Counted from the stretch's first letter, positions 35,943-45,599 are shown. The stretch is DNA of 64,000 nucleotides from Clostridium cellulovorans 743B (GCF_000145275.1 NC_014393.1:2790001-2854000); one strand, 5' to 3'. Notes: a model not told the origin generated them from the letters alone. A program made the numbers and translations.

Positions 35943-37097
35943 ACCCGTTGTGCTAGTTAAATACGCTGGCAATACTTACAAATAGAAAAACTCCAGCATA
36001 TTTGCTAACCTATCATTAAAAAACACCACTAATCTAATGATAGGAGGCTAACCTATATGCCAGAGTTTAATAAAGATTCTACCATAACAATAAATGACTT
36101 AAAAGATTTTATTGTTGTCACTTATGTTATAATTGATGACTTTTACCAAAAAGTAACTCCAACATTTATTAAAAATCGTCGTAACATCGCTAAATCAGTA
36201 ATGACTGATAGCGAAATAATTACGATTTCTTTAGTAGGTGAACTCTTAACCATTGACTCTGAAAAAGCATGGTTTGGATTTTGCTCTAAAAACCTACGAG
36301 ACTTATTTCCCAACTTTTGTAGTAGGCCGAGGTTTCATAGAGTTAGAAAGTCATTATTTCGAGTCATTGATGAAATTCGTAAAGAGTTAACGAAATTTCT
36401 TAACTATCAATATGACCGAATAAGAATTGCAGATAGTATGCCAATTCCTGTGTGTAAGTTTGGGAGAGCTCATTTCCATAAAGCTTTTAAGCCGGAGGCT
36501 GCCTACGGGCGATGCGCTTCGAAAAAAGAAACATATTATGGATTCAAATTACATGCTTTAGTAGCCCTCGATGGCTATATCACAGATTTTACTGTAACAG
36601 CAGCAAATATTGATGACAGAGATGTCGTCTGGGAACTCACAGCTAATTCAGAGATTGATATACTAATAGGTGATAAAGGATATATAGGTCAAAAAGTTGC
36701 TTCGCAATTAAAAGAAACAAGGTACATTCGTCTTTTAACAATAAATCGTAACAATAGTAAAACTAAACTTTTAAAACCTTTTAGGCAGTTGATATTCAAG
36801 GCTCGTCGTAGAGTAGAAACTACTTTTTCTCAGCTCTCCGAGCAATTAAATATGCAGAGGGTTCTTACAAAATCAACTTGGGGATTTGCCACAAGAATAT
36901 CAAATAAAATATTAGCTCATAATCTTTGCTATTTTATAAATAAATTTTTTAATATAGGTATAGAAATATCAAAGATTAAAGAATTAGTATTCGGATAATA
37001 ATTTCCAAAAACAGTATATGAGACAATAGGATAGGACTGCCTAAAATCATGGTATAAATATCCTTTTAATGAAAACTTATCTGCTAGCACAACAGGT
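35943..37097 (+). mobile_element. IS982-family insertion sequence
   Basis: 1155 bp bounded by 14-bp terminal inverted repeats: ACCCGTTGTGCTAG (35943-35956) and, inverted, ACCTGTTGTGCTAG (37097-37084), one mismatch. Flanked by a perfect 7-bp target duplication TAAATTA at 35936-35942 and 37098-37104. Contains one intact transposase gene. Ends starting ACC and the DDE transposase type fit IS982. Confidence 0.92.
36057..36998 (+). CDS. IS982-family transposase
   Basis: 313-residue DDE transposase, apparently full length. The N-terminal DNA-binding part (to about 120) precedes RIADSMPIPVCK, which holds the first Asp; KKETYYGFKLHALVALDGYITDF is the IS982 signature; the second Asp is in IGDKGYIG and the Glu in RRRVETTFSQL. 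AGGAGG lies 9 bases before the ATG. It is the only plus-strand gene between 10 and 48 kb, as expected for an insertion. Intact frame and perfect target repeats point to a recent, possibly active copy. Confidence 0.93.
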   Translation: MPEFNKDSTITINDLKDFIVVTYVIIDDFYQKVTPTFIKNRRNIAKSVMTDSEIITISLVGELLTIDSEKAWFGFCSKNLRDLFPNFCSRPRFHRVRKSLFRVIDEIRKELTKFLNYQYDRIRIADSMPIPVCKFGRAHFHKAFKPEAAYGRCASKKETYYGFKLHALVALDGYITDFTVTAANIDDRDVVWELTANSEIDILIGDKGYIGQKVASQLKETRYIRLLTINRNNSKTKLLKPFRQLIFKARRRVETTFSQLSEQLNMQRVLTKSTWGFATRISNKILAHNLCYFINKFFNIGIEISKIKELVFG

Positions 37098-37104
37098 TAA
37101 ATTA
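37098..37104. repeat. Target-site duplication, right copy (includes neuC stop codon)
   Basis: TAAATTA directly after the right inverted repeat. Bases 37102-37104 are the neuC stop codon, so the element sits 4 bp beyond the stop and leaves the gene whole. Confidence 0.85.
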
Positions 37105-38262
37105 AAAGTTTATATCATAAAAGCTTTTCTTTAGTTCTATCGTTTCTTTAAAAGTTCTTTTAATTATATCTATAATACTAGAAGAAGTATTACCTTCCCC
37201 GTATGGATCTGACATCTTTTGCATTTTTATTATAAACTCATCTGACATCATTTTTTTAATAGCTTCATAAATGCTATTTATATCAATGTCACAATCTATA
37301 ATAGACGCCGTTCTAAGTCTTCCTTTTTGTCTATCTCCAATATTAACTGTTGGCTTTTTAAATATTGGTGCTTCAATTATACCACTAGAAGAGTTACCTA
37401 ATACAAAACCACAATGCTTCATTGCACTTAAATACTTCATTTGTCCCATTGATGTAAATGCTATAGCTTTTTTAGGATTTTCTATAACATACTGATCAAT
37501 CATTTTATTAATTTCTCTCCCATTGGTATCAGCATTAGCCTTTGTAAATATCATATTCAAATCTTGAAATTTATCTAAAACTTTTAACAAATTAGCAAAT
37601 TGTTCCTTTGGAGAAGCCTCATCTAAAGTAACTGGATGATAAGTTATTAGAGCCGTTTTATTTGTAACTTTAAAATCAATAACTGCTTCAAGCTGTTCTT
37701 TTGTTAATAACTTTAGATTCTTTATATTTTCAGCGCCTAACGCACCTACATTAAAAACCCTAACTGGATCTTCACCTAATTGAATAATACGTTTTTTATA
37801 TTCCTCTGCACATGCAAAATGAATATAACTCATTTTAGTTATACTATGCCTTATAGCATCATCAAAAGCACCTTCAGTAAGTTCTCCTCCATGAATATGA
37901 GCAATAGGAATTTTCATAATCATCGCAGCTTCCGCCATAGCTAAAGCTTCATACCTATCCCCTAAAATTACAATCAAATCTGGTTTAATTCTTTCAAGCA
38001 CATCTGCAAAACTAATTAATCCAAGTCCCATAGATTTTACTATGCTAGTTGAGGTATCTGAACTTAATAACATTTCTACCTTCTCATCAATGTTGAAACC
38101 ATCTTCTTCAATTTCCTTATATGTAAGTCCAAACTCCGTGGATAAATGCATTGCTGTAACCACAAGTTTAAGTTCTAATTCATTATCTAAAGATATTTTT
38201 TTTATCAACGGCTTTAAAAGTCCATATTCCGCTCTAGTTCCTGTTAATACACATATTCTCAT
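37102..38262 (-). CDS. neuC: UDP-sugar 2-epimerase, hydrolysing (NeuC/LegG)
   Basis: 386-residue GT-B-fold epimerase that removes the nucleotide while inverting C2. In the legionaminic route it makes 2,4-diacetamido-2,4,6-trideoxymannose from the UDP- or GDP-bound bacillosamine derivative; NeuC makes ManNAc from UDP-GlcNAc. Visible: GTRAEYGLLKPL at the start, ILGDRYEALAMAEAAM, AHIHGGELTEGAFDD, and NSSSGIIEAP. With LegB- and LegC-like genes in the same operon, the LegG role is more likely than NeuC. It overlaps neuB by ATGA. The IS element lies immediately after the stop. Confidence 0.9.
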   Translation of the reverse strand: MRICVLTGTRAEYGLLKPLIKKISLDNELELKLVVTAMHLSTEFGLTYKEIEEDGFNIDEKVEMLLSSDTSTSIVKSMGLGLISFADVLERIKPDLIVILGDRYEALAMAEAAMIMKIPIAHIHGGELTEGAFDDAIRHSITKMSYIHFACAEEYKKRIIQLGEDPVRVFNVGALGAENIKNLKLLTKEQLEAVIDFKVTNKTALITYHPVTLDEASPKEQFANLLKVLDKFQDLNMIFTKANADTNGREINKMIDQYVIENPKKAIAFTSMGQMKYLSAMKHCGFVLGNSSSGIIEAPIFKKPTVNIGDRQKGRLRTASIIDCDIDINSIYEAIKKMMSDEFIIKMQKMSDPYGEGNTSSSIIDIIKRTFKETIELKKSFYDINF

Positions 38263-39254
38263 AATTCGATCAACTCATCTTCATCAAAATCTCTTTTAGC
38301 AAAAGTTCCAATTACTCCATCCCATTTCATTGGACTAATGCCATTTCCCGGTCTTTTAACAGTAAGGTTTTCTTCCGTAAAAATCTCACCTTTCCTTATA
38401 GACCTTTTAGCAACAATACTTTTTCTAGCTATATCTTTATTTTTAATTTCTGAAGAAGACGGCATTTTCGACTCACTACCTAATGCACTTTCAATATTCC
38501 TAATGGCCTTAACCATTGCTTCAAGCTCATCTGGTTCTAAACTTGCTTTATGATCAGGGCCCTCCATTGTTTTATCTAATGTGAAATGTTTTTCTATTAC
38601 TGTTGCTCCTATTGCTACTGCCGCAATAGGAACTTCTATACCTAAAGTATGGTCAGAATATCCTATTTCCACATTAAAAGTATTTTTAAGTACATTCATA
38701 GCCCTAAGATTTACATCTGTCATTGGAGTAGGATATTCAGTATTACAATGAAGTACTGTTACCTTTGGGACATCTGTTAATTTTTCTAAAGCTTCTTGAA
38801 TTTCTTTTAAATCACTCATACCAGTAGATATTATCACTTCTTTTTTTAGTGAATTTATCTTTCTTAAATACGGTAAATTAGTAATTTCTCCAGAAGGAAT
38901 TTTAAACAATTTCATATCTAAATTATCTAAAAAATCAATGCTTTCCATATCAAAAGCAGTGGAAAGAAACATTATATCACTATTCTCGCAATAAACTTTT
39001 AAAGCTTTAAAGTCTTCATAAGAAAGTTCAAGTTTTCTAAGCATTTGAAGTTGACTTTCTTCTGAATTTGTTGCTTTCTTTTGATACTCTGCTTTATTTG
39101 CAAATTTAGAAACTAAATTTGCAGATTTAAAAGTTTGGAATTTTACTGCATCAACACCAGCTTTTTTTGCTTCATCTATCATTTTGTAAGCTAAGCCAAT
39201 ATCTCCATTATGATTAACTCCAGCTTCAGCTATTATAAAAACTTTATTCTCCAT
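38259..39254 (-). CDS. neuB: Nonulosonic acid synthase (NeuB/LegI)
   Basis: 331-residue TIM-barrel synthase plus C-terminal SAF (antifreeze-like) domain. It condenses phosphoenolpyruvate with an N-acetylated hexosamine to form the nine-carbon acid, here probably di-N-acetyllegionaminic acid. FIIAEAGVNHNGDIGLAYKMIDEAKKAGVDAVKFQTF near the start, IIKHF-type EKHFTLDKTMEGPDHKASL near 230, and KSIVAKRSIRKGEIFTEENLTVKRP in the SAF domain are diagnostic. The start was placed at 39254, where GGAGG stands 5 bases upstream; the longer frame from 39293 lacks one. It overlaps the acetyltransferase gene by 11 bp. Confidence 0.93.
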   Translation of the reverse strand: MENKVFIIAEAGVNHNGDIGLAYKMIDEAKKAGVDAVKFQTFKSANLVSKFANKAEYQKKATNSEESQLQMLRKLELSYEDFKALKVYCENSDIMFLSTAFDMESIDFLDNLDMKLFKIPSGEITNLPYLRKINSLKKEVIISTGMSDLKEIQEALEKLTDVPKVTVLHCNTEYPTPMTDVNLRAMNVLKNTFNVEIGYSDHTLGIEVPIAAVAIGATVIEKHFTLDKTMEGPDHKASLEPDELEAMVKAIRNIESALGSESKMPSSSEIKNKDIARKSIVAKRSIRKGEIFTEENLTVKRPGNGISPMKWDGVIGTFAKRDFDEDELIEL

Positions 39255-39918
39255 GCTTACCTCCGTCCAAAATCTCTGCTGGTTTACACACAACAGTAGT
39301 ATTTGCTAAAACATCCTTTACCACAAAAGCACCTAGCCCAACAATGCTACCTTCTCCTAAAGTACATCCTTGCATTATAGAAGCTCTAGCCCCTACAAGA
39401 ACCTCTTTTTCTATAGAGACATTTCCAGATACAGCACTTAAAGGATTGATAACAGAAAAATCATCAATCCTTGTATCATGACCTATTGTGCAATTATTAT
39501 TTATAAGTGAGAAATCTCCAATCGTTACATCATTAGAAATAGTTACTCCTGGAGCAATTACATTACCATAGCCAAGACTAACTCTTGATAATATATTTAC
39601 TGATGGATGTATTATATTAGGGAAAACAATACCTGGCAGATCTTTTAATACTTTCTCAAAAACTTTTCTTTTAACTTTTGGAAAGCCTAAAGGTAAAACA
39701 ACTCCTACAACTGGATAATCTTTTATAAATGTTATTAAATCATCGTCAGAAACAACAGAATACCCATGAATTTCACTTATACTTTTATTGTCAACAAAAG
39801 CAAGAAATTTATAAACATCATTTCTGTTGTATTTATTTATATCATCAATAATATCTTTGGCCTCCATAGAAGTGCCACCAGTTCCAATTATTAAAGTAGG
39901 AAGTCCTTCCCATTTCAT
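39244..39918 (-). CDS. NeuD/LegH-type sugar acetyltransferase
   Basis: About 224 residues: an N-terminal Rossmann-like PglD domain (LIIGTGGTSMEAKDII) and a C-terminal left-handed beta-helix of hexapeptide repeats (IAPGVTISNDVTIGDFSLINNNCTIG and so on), the standard acetyl-CoA-dependent acyltransferase layout. In this operon the expected role is N-acetylation of the 4-amino sugar made by LegC (LegH/PglD step); O-acetylation of the finished acid (NeuD) is the alternative. Start chosen at 39918 after a GGTGA site; the ATG at 39933 has none. Confidence 0.82.
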   Translation of the reverse strand: MKWEGLPTLIIGTGGTSMEAKDIIDDINKYNRNDVYKFLAFVDNKSISEIHGYSVVSDDDLITFIKDYPVVGVVLPLGFPKVKRKVFEKVLKDLPGIVFPNIIHPSVNILSRVSLGYGNVIAPGVTISNDVTIGDFSLINNNCTIGHDTRIDDFSVINPLSAVSGNVSIEKEVLVGARASIMQGCTLGEGSIVGLGAFVVKDVLANTTVVCKPAEILDGGKHGE

Positions 39919-39967
39919 TTTTTCACCAACCATTCAATTATTCTTTAAAAAGTGCATATAATATTAC

Positions 39968-41023
39968 TTATTGAACACCTAGAGCATTTAACATATTTTC
40001 CATTTCTTCTATCTGTCCCATATCAAGCCATGATTTATCACTTACAGGATATACTCCGACTCTTTTACCTATTTTAATATAATCTTCCGCTAAAGTTGGG
40101 AGATCATAGAAAGTATCTTCTGGAACGTCAAAAAGAACTTCTGGTTCTAAGATATACATCCCTGTGTTAATTAAATAGTTAAACTCTGGTTTTTCTGTTG
40201 AACCTTTCATTGATCCATCATTATTTAATTTGATAACTCCATAAGGAATAGTAATATTTTTTAAGGAAGATACAATAGTAATCTTATTTTCTTGCTTTTT
40301 ATGAAAATCTAAAATATCTGCATAATCAGCATCAATTAACACATCACAATTAGACACAAAAAATGTTTCTCTTATCGTATCTTTAAGCAATGATAAGCTT
40401 CCCCCAGTTCCAAGTGGCTTTTCTTCCTCTACATAAAAAACGTTATAATTCTTATCAACTTCTGAAAAATAAGATTTAATCATATTTTTTCTATAGTTCA
40501 CTGTTAAATGAAAATCCTTACACCCAAACTTGTTAAAATTATTAATAATCCTTTCAATAATAGGAGTATCACCTATAGGAATTAATGGTTTAGGAAGAAT
40601 CTTTGTATATGGGTATAATCTAGTACCTTTACCTCCAGCCATGATAACCACTGGGTTATCAATAGTTCTCGAGTTTTTAATATGTTCACCCATTTCATCA
40701 TTCCAAAAAACTACTCTTATAACGACTTTTTTCTCATCAACTATAGGTAATGCGGTAATAAGATATTGTTGCATTACGTCCTTAGCTCTATATTCCTCAT
40801 TACTCATCAAGTATTTTGGTTCTCTATTCATGATGGTTTTCACAGGAGCATTCAAGTCTCCATTTTTCAAAATCCATCTTCTTATATCTCCATCAGTTAA
40901 TGTTGCTATTAATGCCATACTTTCATCAACAACGAAAAGTATCTTTCTTGCGCTGGTATCAATTTTCTTTAGTGCAGCAATAATAGTCATTTCCTTATCT
41001 ATCATCATATTAGCAATATCCAT
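39968..41023 (-). CDS. CBS-domain nucleotidyltransferase (PtmE-like)
   Basis: 351 residues. Residues 1-115 are a CBS pair (LIATLTDGDIRRWILKNG); residues 122-350 are an RmlA-type sugar-1-phosphate nucleotidyltransferase with VVIMAGGKGTRLYPYTKILPKPLIPIGDTPIIER. This architecture matches PtmE of Campylobacter legionaminic acid synthesis, which makes GDP-GlcNAc from GlcN-1-P-derived precursors, and suggests the GDP-linked branch is used here. It is not a CMP-nonulosonate synthetase. GAGG precedes the ATG; 17 bp after legC. Confidence 0.85.
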   Translation of the reverse strand: MDIANMMIDKEMTIIAALKKIDTSARKILFVVDESMALIATLTDGDIRRWILKNGDLNAPVKTIMNREPKYLMSNEEYRAKDVMQQYLITALPIVDEKKVVIRVVFWNDEMGEHIKNSRTIDNPVVIMAGGKGTRLYPYTKILPKPLIPIGDTPIIERIINNFNKFGCKDFHLTVNYRKNMIKSYFSEVDKNYNVFYVEEEKPLGTGGSLSLLKDTIRETFFVSNCDVLIDADYADILDFHKKQENKITIVSSLKNITIPYGVIKLNNDGSMKGSTEKPEFNYLINTGMYILEPEVLFDVPEDTFYDLPTLAEDYIKIGKRVGVYPVSDKSWLDMGQIEEMENMLNALGVQ

Positions 41024-41040
41024 AACATACTCCTCTACTG

Positions 41041-42210
41041 TTATTCTGATAATTCTTTTAAAATTGATAATACATACTGTACATCATCATCTGATAAATT
41101 ACTGCTACATGGAATACTTAAAATCCTATCAATATAATATTTTGCTTTTTCGATGTTATAAGCAAAGGATTCTTTATAGGGTTGTTGTTCATTTATAAGT
41201 CCCCATATTGGTCTTGTTTGAACACCTTTTTCATTTAAATGCTTTAACAATTCATCCCTACTATACTTAAAATCATCTGCAATAAATAAAGAGTAAAACC
41301 ACTTATTTGATCTTATATTTTTGTTAAAAGGTAGAATACTTAATCCTTTAATATTCTCTATTCCCTTTTTATATGCTTCATAATTCTTCTCTTTTGTTTT
41401 GATAAAATCTTCTAATTGCTGAAGTTGTGCTTTTCCTAAAGCAGCTTGTAAATTAGTCATTCTATAATTATATCCAATATCATTATGAATATAATATAGT
41501 ACATCATCCTTTGCTTGAGTTGATAAATATTTCGCCTTTTTCAGTAAATCATTGTTTGTACTAACTAGCATACCACCACCACCAGTAGTAATGATTTTAT
41601 TTCCATTAAAAGAGTAAGCACCAAAGTCACCGATAGTTCCTGCAAACTTACCCTTATATTCACCAGTTTCATAATAACTACCTAAGGCTTCAGTAGCATC
41701 TTCTATAACTTTAATATTATAAGCCTTAGCGATTTTCATTATTTCTTCCATATCAGCTAAGTTTCCAAAAACATGAACTATTACAATTGCTTTAATATGC
41801 CTTTTAGAAATCTTATTTATCAATTTTCCGTTTACAAAATCGCATTGCGTATCAATAAAACTCTGAAGCTTTATTACATCTATGGTTAAAGAATCATCAC
41901 AATCCATAAAAACTGGCTCTGCATGTAAATACTTCACAGGGTTTACTGCTGCAATAAATGTTAAAGTAGGAACAATTACTTCATCATCACTTTGAACGTC
42001 AGCTAATCTAAGTGATAAATGTAATGCTGCAGTACCACTTTGGCAAGCTACTGCTTCAGGCATCTTAAGATATGAAGCAATATCCGTTTCAAAATCCTCA
42101 ATATATTTTCCGCCTGTGGAAACCCATTCACTTTCAACAGCGTTAGTCACATATTCTAATTCTCTTCCATTAAAATTAGGTACACTAAGTGGGATAAATC
42201 TTTTCTCCAT
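41041..42210 (-). CDS. LegC-type PLP aminotransferase
   Basis: 389-residue DegT/DnrJ/EryC1 aminotransferase that puts an amino group on C4 of the 4-keto-6-deoxy sugar nucleotide made by LegB. GGKYIEDFE, CQSGTAALHLSLRLADV for cofactor phosphate binding, EDATEALGS with the PLP-ring Asp, and SFNGNKIITTGGGGML with the Schiff-base Lys are present. The start is uncertain: GTG at 42219 or ATG at 42210, each with only AAAG-type upstream sequence; I prefer the ATG. It is 37 bp after legB and 17 bp before the PtmE-like gene. Confidence 0.9.
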   Translation of the reverse strand: MEKRFIPLSVPNFNGRELEYVTNAVESEWVSTGGKYIEDFETDIASYLKMPEAVACQSGTAALHLSLRLADVQSDDEVIVPTLTFIAAVNPVKYLHAEPVFMDCDDSLTIDVIKLQSFIDTQCDFVNGKLINKISKRHIKAIVIVHVFGNLADMEEIMKIAKAYNIKVIEDATEALGSYYETGEYKGKFAGTIGDFGAYSFNGNKIITTGGGGMLVSTNNDLLKKAKYLSTQAKDDVLYYIHNDIGYNYRMTNLQAALGKAQLQQLEDFIKTKEKNYEAYKKGIENIKGLSILPFNKNIRSNKWFYSLFIADDFKYSRDELLKHLNEKGVQTRPIWGLINEQQPYKESFAYNIEKAKYYIDRILSIPCSSNLSDDDVQYVLSILKELSE

Positions 42211-42247
42211 ATATTTCACTACTTTCTTTTTTCGTAATCATTATGTA

Positions 42248-43228
42248 CTAAATGTTGTAAATATCTATCTTATATTTATCTAAGTTATTTTTTAACCAAT
42301 TAATTGTCTCAGCAATTCCTTCTTCAAAGGAGTACTTTGGCTCCCAATTTGTTAAAGACTTAATCTTTTTATTTGAACCTAAAAGTCTTTCTACTTCACT
42401 CTTTTCTGGTCTTATTCTGTCATCATCACAGATAATTTTAGCCTTAGGATTGATTTGTCTTATTAATTCACTGGCAAGTTCCCCAATTGAAATTTCATTT
42501 TCAGTTGCTATATTTATCTCTTCTCCAATAGCTTTTTCTGATTTTGCTATCTCAATAAATCCTCTCGCTGTATCCTTAACATAGTTAAAATCTCTTGTTG
42601 GTGTTAATGACCCTAATCTAATTTCTTCTTTTCCCGCCAATAACTGAGTTATGATAGTTGGTATTACAGCCCTTGCTGATTGTCTTGGTCCATATGTATT
42701 AAAAGGTCTTACAATGGTTATTGGCATATTGAAACTTCTATAAAATGATTCAGCAATTCTATCCGCTCCAATTTTTGTTGCAGAATAAGGAGACTGACCT
42801 TGGAAAGGATGTTTTTCATCAATAGGAACATATTGTGCTGTTCCGTAAACTTCTGAGGTCGATGTAACGAGTACTCTTTCAGTATTCAAATCCCTCGCTG
42901 CTTGAAGCACATTCAACGTTCCTTTTATATTTGTATCAACATAAGAATCTGGTGAGTGATAACTAAATGGAATCGCTATTAATGCTGCTAAATGAAATAC
43001 TTCATCAATTCCTTCCATTGCTTTTCTTACACCATTTGGATCTCTTATATCTCCAGTAAATACATCAATTGAATTTAATTTATCCTTTGGAAGAGTATCT
43101 AGCCACCCCCAAGTATTAAAAGAGTTATAATAAGCAAAAGCTCTTACATCATATCCCTCCTCTAAAAGAAGCTCCGTAAGATGACTTCCTATAAATCCAT
43201 CTGCACCTGTTACTAATACTTTTTTCAT
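42248..43228 (-). CDS. LegB-type NAD-dependent 4,6-dehydratase
   Basis: 326-residue short-chain dehydrogenase with GADGFIGSHL for NAD and YSATK as the catalytic pair (Tyr, Lys) near residue 147. Family members form the 4-keto-6-deoxy intermediate from UDP- or GDP-GlcNAc, the first dedicated step of legionaminic acid synthesis. First gene of the operon; GGAGG stands 6 bases before the chosen ATG at 43228, while the longer frame from 43288 has no site. The 160-bp gap upstream holds an interspersed repeat copy but no clear promoter, so read-through from the Maf gene is possible. Confidence 0.9.
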   Translation of the reverse strand: MKKVLVTGADGFIGSHLTELLLEEGYDVRAFAYYNSFNTWGWLDTLPKDKLNSIDVFTGDIRDPNGVRKAMEGIDEVFHLAALIAIPFSYHSPDSYVDTNIKGTLNVLQAARDLNTERVLVTSTSEVYGTAQYVPIDEKHPFQGQSPYSATKIGADRIAESFYRSFNMPITIVRPFNTYGPRQSARAVIPTIITQLLAGKEEIRLGSLTPTRDFNYVKDTARGFIEIAKSEKAIGEEINIATENEISIGELASELIRQINPKAKIICDDDRIRPEKSEVERLLGSNKKIKSLTNWEPKYSFEEGIAETINWLKNNLDKYKIDIYNI

Positions 43229-43272
43229 TGCTGTCCTCCATTTATACTTATTCTTAAAACTACAACAAATTT

Positions 43273-43337
43273 CTATATGACTATTCAAAAATCAATATGA
43301 AATATGAAGAGTCTTTAGTGAAACATCTATACTATAA
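43273..43337. repeat. Interspersed repeat, diverged copy 3
   Basis: Partial match, roughly 65-70%, to the core of the repeats at 12965-13050 and 57744-57830, including AAAAATCAATAT and CTATA-type flanks. Its palindrome is weaker than in the other two. Confidence 0.4.
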
Positions 43338-43388
43338 ATATTTTACCAACAATTACATTGCTTTAACTAAAATACTATAATATTATCT

Positions 43389-45200
43389 TTAATTATTTAA
43401 CTTATCTAATTCGTCTTTTATAATCGGAATGGCATATTTTACCTGATCATTAATACCTTTATATAAAAGTTTTCCATGATTATATATTTTATCGATCTTC
43501 TCTTTATAAGTTTCTTTTCCATTAAGCAAAAACTTTGAATCATTAATTGCTCGATGTACTGTATCAGCTAATAGATAATCTACAAATACCACTTTGTCAT
43601 TTCTTTCCATTATGAATTCATCAATTTTATCAAGTTTCTTCAATGTACTATCAACTTCTGCAGTTTTAAACCTATTAATCGTTTTTAATTTTTCATTAAG
43701 TTCTAGAGCTTTATTCATCTTGCTAGAAACTTTTTCGAGATAACTTAAACTATCATCCAAAACTTTTTTAACTATATCAAGATCCAAGATATCCGCTACT
43801 TGGCCAAAGCTTGGAACTTCAATTTCTTGTCTATCATAATATTCTTCTATAGTTTCTTTTAACGTTCTAACTTCTGTGCCCTTAATATGAGCACCACCCT
43901 CAGTAGCATTTATGTACTTGAACTCTTTATAATACTCTAGTATATCCTCTAGAACTAATCTAAAATAATCTAAAGACTGAGAAGTTCTTACAAGACCACC
44001 AAAGACATCTTTTACGTATTTATCCATATCTCCTGCAACTTTTTCAAATTTTTCTGCATCCGCAAACTTTTCTTGAATAAATTTTGCATTATCAGCATGG
44101 ACTTTTTCATTTGTATACGCCAAATCTTGACCAATGAATATTATAGGATTACATCCACAGTGAATTGCAAACCTGGTGCAGGAGTGAGCAACAGAACCTC
44201 CGATCGAAATGTTTTCAGTTTCTTCCTTGGCAATTTTATTAATGAAACCAGAATGAGAATAGAATATTCTTTTACCTTTATGCAATTCTAAAACCTTATG
44301 TGAAATTATTTCTGAATGAATTAAAGGTATATCATATTTTTCTAGTAAATCTGAGACTAAAGCGTTAGATTGTTCAGAGTTATCAATAATACTCATATAA
44401 TCTGGGATTATACCATTCTCAACTAGAGGTCTTAATGTTCTTCCGCCACATATTATAATAAATTTTCCTTTAGCTTTTTTTAGTTCTTTAATATTTTTAT
44501 CTAAGGAAGGTCCAGCAGATACTATAACAGCTGGAATATTTTCATGAATATTTTTATATCTATTTATAGAAGTTTCATTACATAGATATCTCAAATTTCT
44601 TACAGTCGATTCGAACCACGCTTTAGAAAACTTCACAGCAGTATTTTTATTAAATATCGCACTTCTTATACCATCTCTAATTAATCCTGTAATCTCCAAA
44701 ACCTCTTTAGGAAATATAGTAGTATATCCTGGATGATTAATAATCTTAAATTGATAAAAAGCATTTTTTTGTATACTCTCTTCGATATTTATGGTTCTAC
44801 CTTTCTCAAAACAAAAAATATTTATATTTTGTCCATTCAAGCAATCTACATTTCCATCTGTATCCTTGTAGAATTCTTGTAACTCTGAGTACTTTTCGCT
44901 TTTAGCATATGTTTCAAATATTTCTTTGTTTGGCTCTACTACTAAAAGTTTCATAGTAGAATTCATCTTATCTTTTAGCCGTTTTATATATTCTCCAGTT
45001 CCAAGTCCTATGACTAAAACAGTAGCAAAATCTTCCAGTTCCCCAATATCTTCGATAATTTTATTTATATCATTCTCAGCATTATATTTACTTCCTAAGT
45101 ATCTTGATTTATTTTCTATGCTTAATTTAACGATATCATAACCGTCTTTACTTTTTTCATAAACTACTTCTATTTTTTCATCTAAACTATGTTCTTCCAT
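43389..45200 (-). CDS. Maf/DUF115 family flagellin glycosyltransferase
   Basis: 603 residues of the motility-associated factor family (DUF115, MptE-like). The core at about 220-390 has NIPAVIVSAGPSLDKNI, IICGGRTLRPLVENGIIPDYMSIID and NPIIFIGQDLAYTNEKVHA. Maf proteins transfer pseudaminic or legionaminic acid from the CMP-sugar to Ser/Thr of flagellin in the cytoplasm before export. The gene lies just upstream of the nonulosonate operon and 8 kb from the flagellins, which fits that role. Strong GGGGAGG before the ATG and a good promoter at 45310-45338. Confidence 0.88.
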   Translation of the reverse strand: MEEHSLDEKIEVVYEKSKDGYDIVKLSIENKSRYLGSKYNAENDINKIIEDIGELEDFATVLVIGLGTGEYIKRLKDKMNSTMKLLVVEPNKEIFETYAKSEKYSELQEFYKDTDGNVDCLNGQNINIFCFEKGRTINIEESIQKNAFYQFKIINHPGYTTIFPKEVLEITGLIRDGIRSAIFNKNTAVKFSKAWFESTVRNLRYLCNETSINRYKNIHENIPAVIVSAGPSLDKNIKELKKAKGKFIIICGGRTLRPLVENGIIPDYMSIIDNSEQSNALVSDLLEKYDIPLIHSEIISHKVLELHKGKRIFYSHSGFINKIAKEETENISIGGSVAHSCTRFAIHCGCNPIIFIGQDLAYTNEKVHADNAKFIQEKFADAEKFEKVAGDMDKYVKDVFGGLVRTSQSLDYFRLVLEDILEYYKEFKYINATEGGAHIKGTEVRTLKETIEEYYDRQEIEVPSFGQVADILDLDIVKKVLDDSLSYLEKVSSKMNKALELNEKLKTINRFKTAEVDSTLKKLDKIDEFIMERNDKVVFVDYLLADTVHRAINDSKFLLNGKETYKEKIDKIYNHGKLLYKGINDQVKYAIPIIKDELDKLNN

Positions 45201-45309
45201 ATTTCCTCCCCAAAATTAATATGTTTAATATATCGTTTAATCTTATAAATTCTTTATAAATAATCCCTGTGACTATGTTACATAAAGGGAATAGTTTGCA
45301 TTATTGAAA

Positions 45310-45338
45310 ATTATACTATACCTTAATTATAATAACAA
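45310..45338 (-). promoter_or_regulatory. Sigma-A promoter of Maf gene (and perhaps the leg operon)
   Basis: Minus strand -35 TTGTTA (45338-45333), 17-bp spacer, -10 TATAAT (45315-45310). The leader to 45200 is about 100 nt. The rest of the gene-less stretch 45201-45599 shows no gene or clear RNA. Confidence 0.65.
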
Positions 45339-45599
45339 ATAAATATTACAATAATTATAACAAAGTAGTTATTCATTTTAAAAGATATTCCCGCATTTAT
45401 TCTTTTCCTCTTATACATTCCTTATACAAGAGACTACCCACCATAAAATATAGGAATTATTAAATATATAATATCCATCTTCTCAGTAATATTATTCATA
45501 AAATAAAATATAGAGACTATAACATAGTATTATTGATACCTGTTCCTAAATCTCCATATTTTTAAATCATATACAATTTCAGTTCAAAACTATCAACAG

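Noticed and set aside
39968..41023. CMP-nonulosonate synthetase
   Set aside because: The nucleotidyltransferase is RmlA-type with a CBS pair, a sugar-1-phosphate enzyme, not a NeuA-type cytidylyltransferase.
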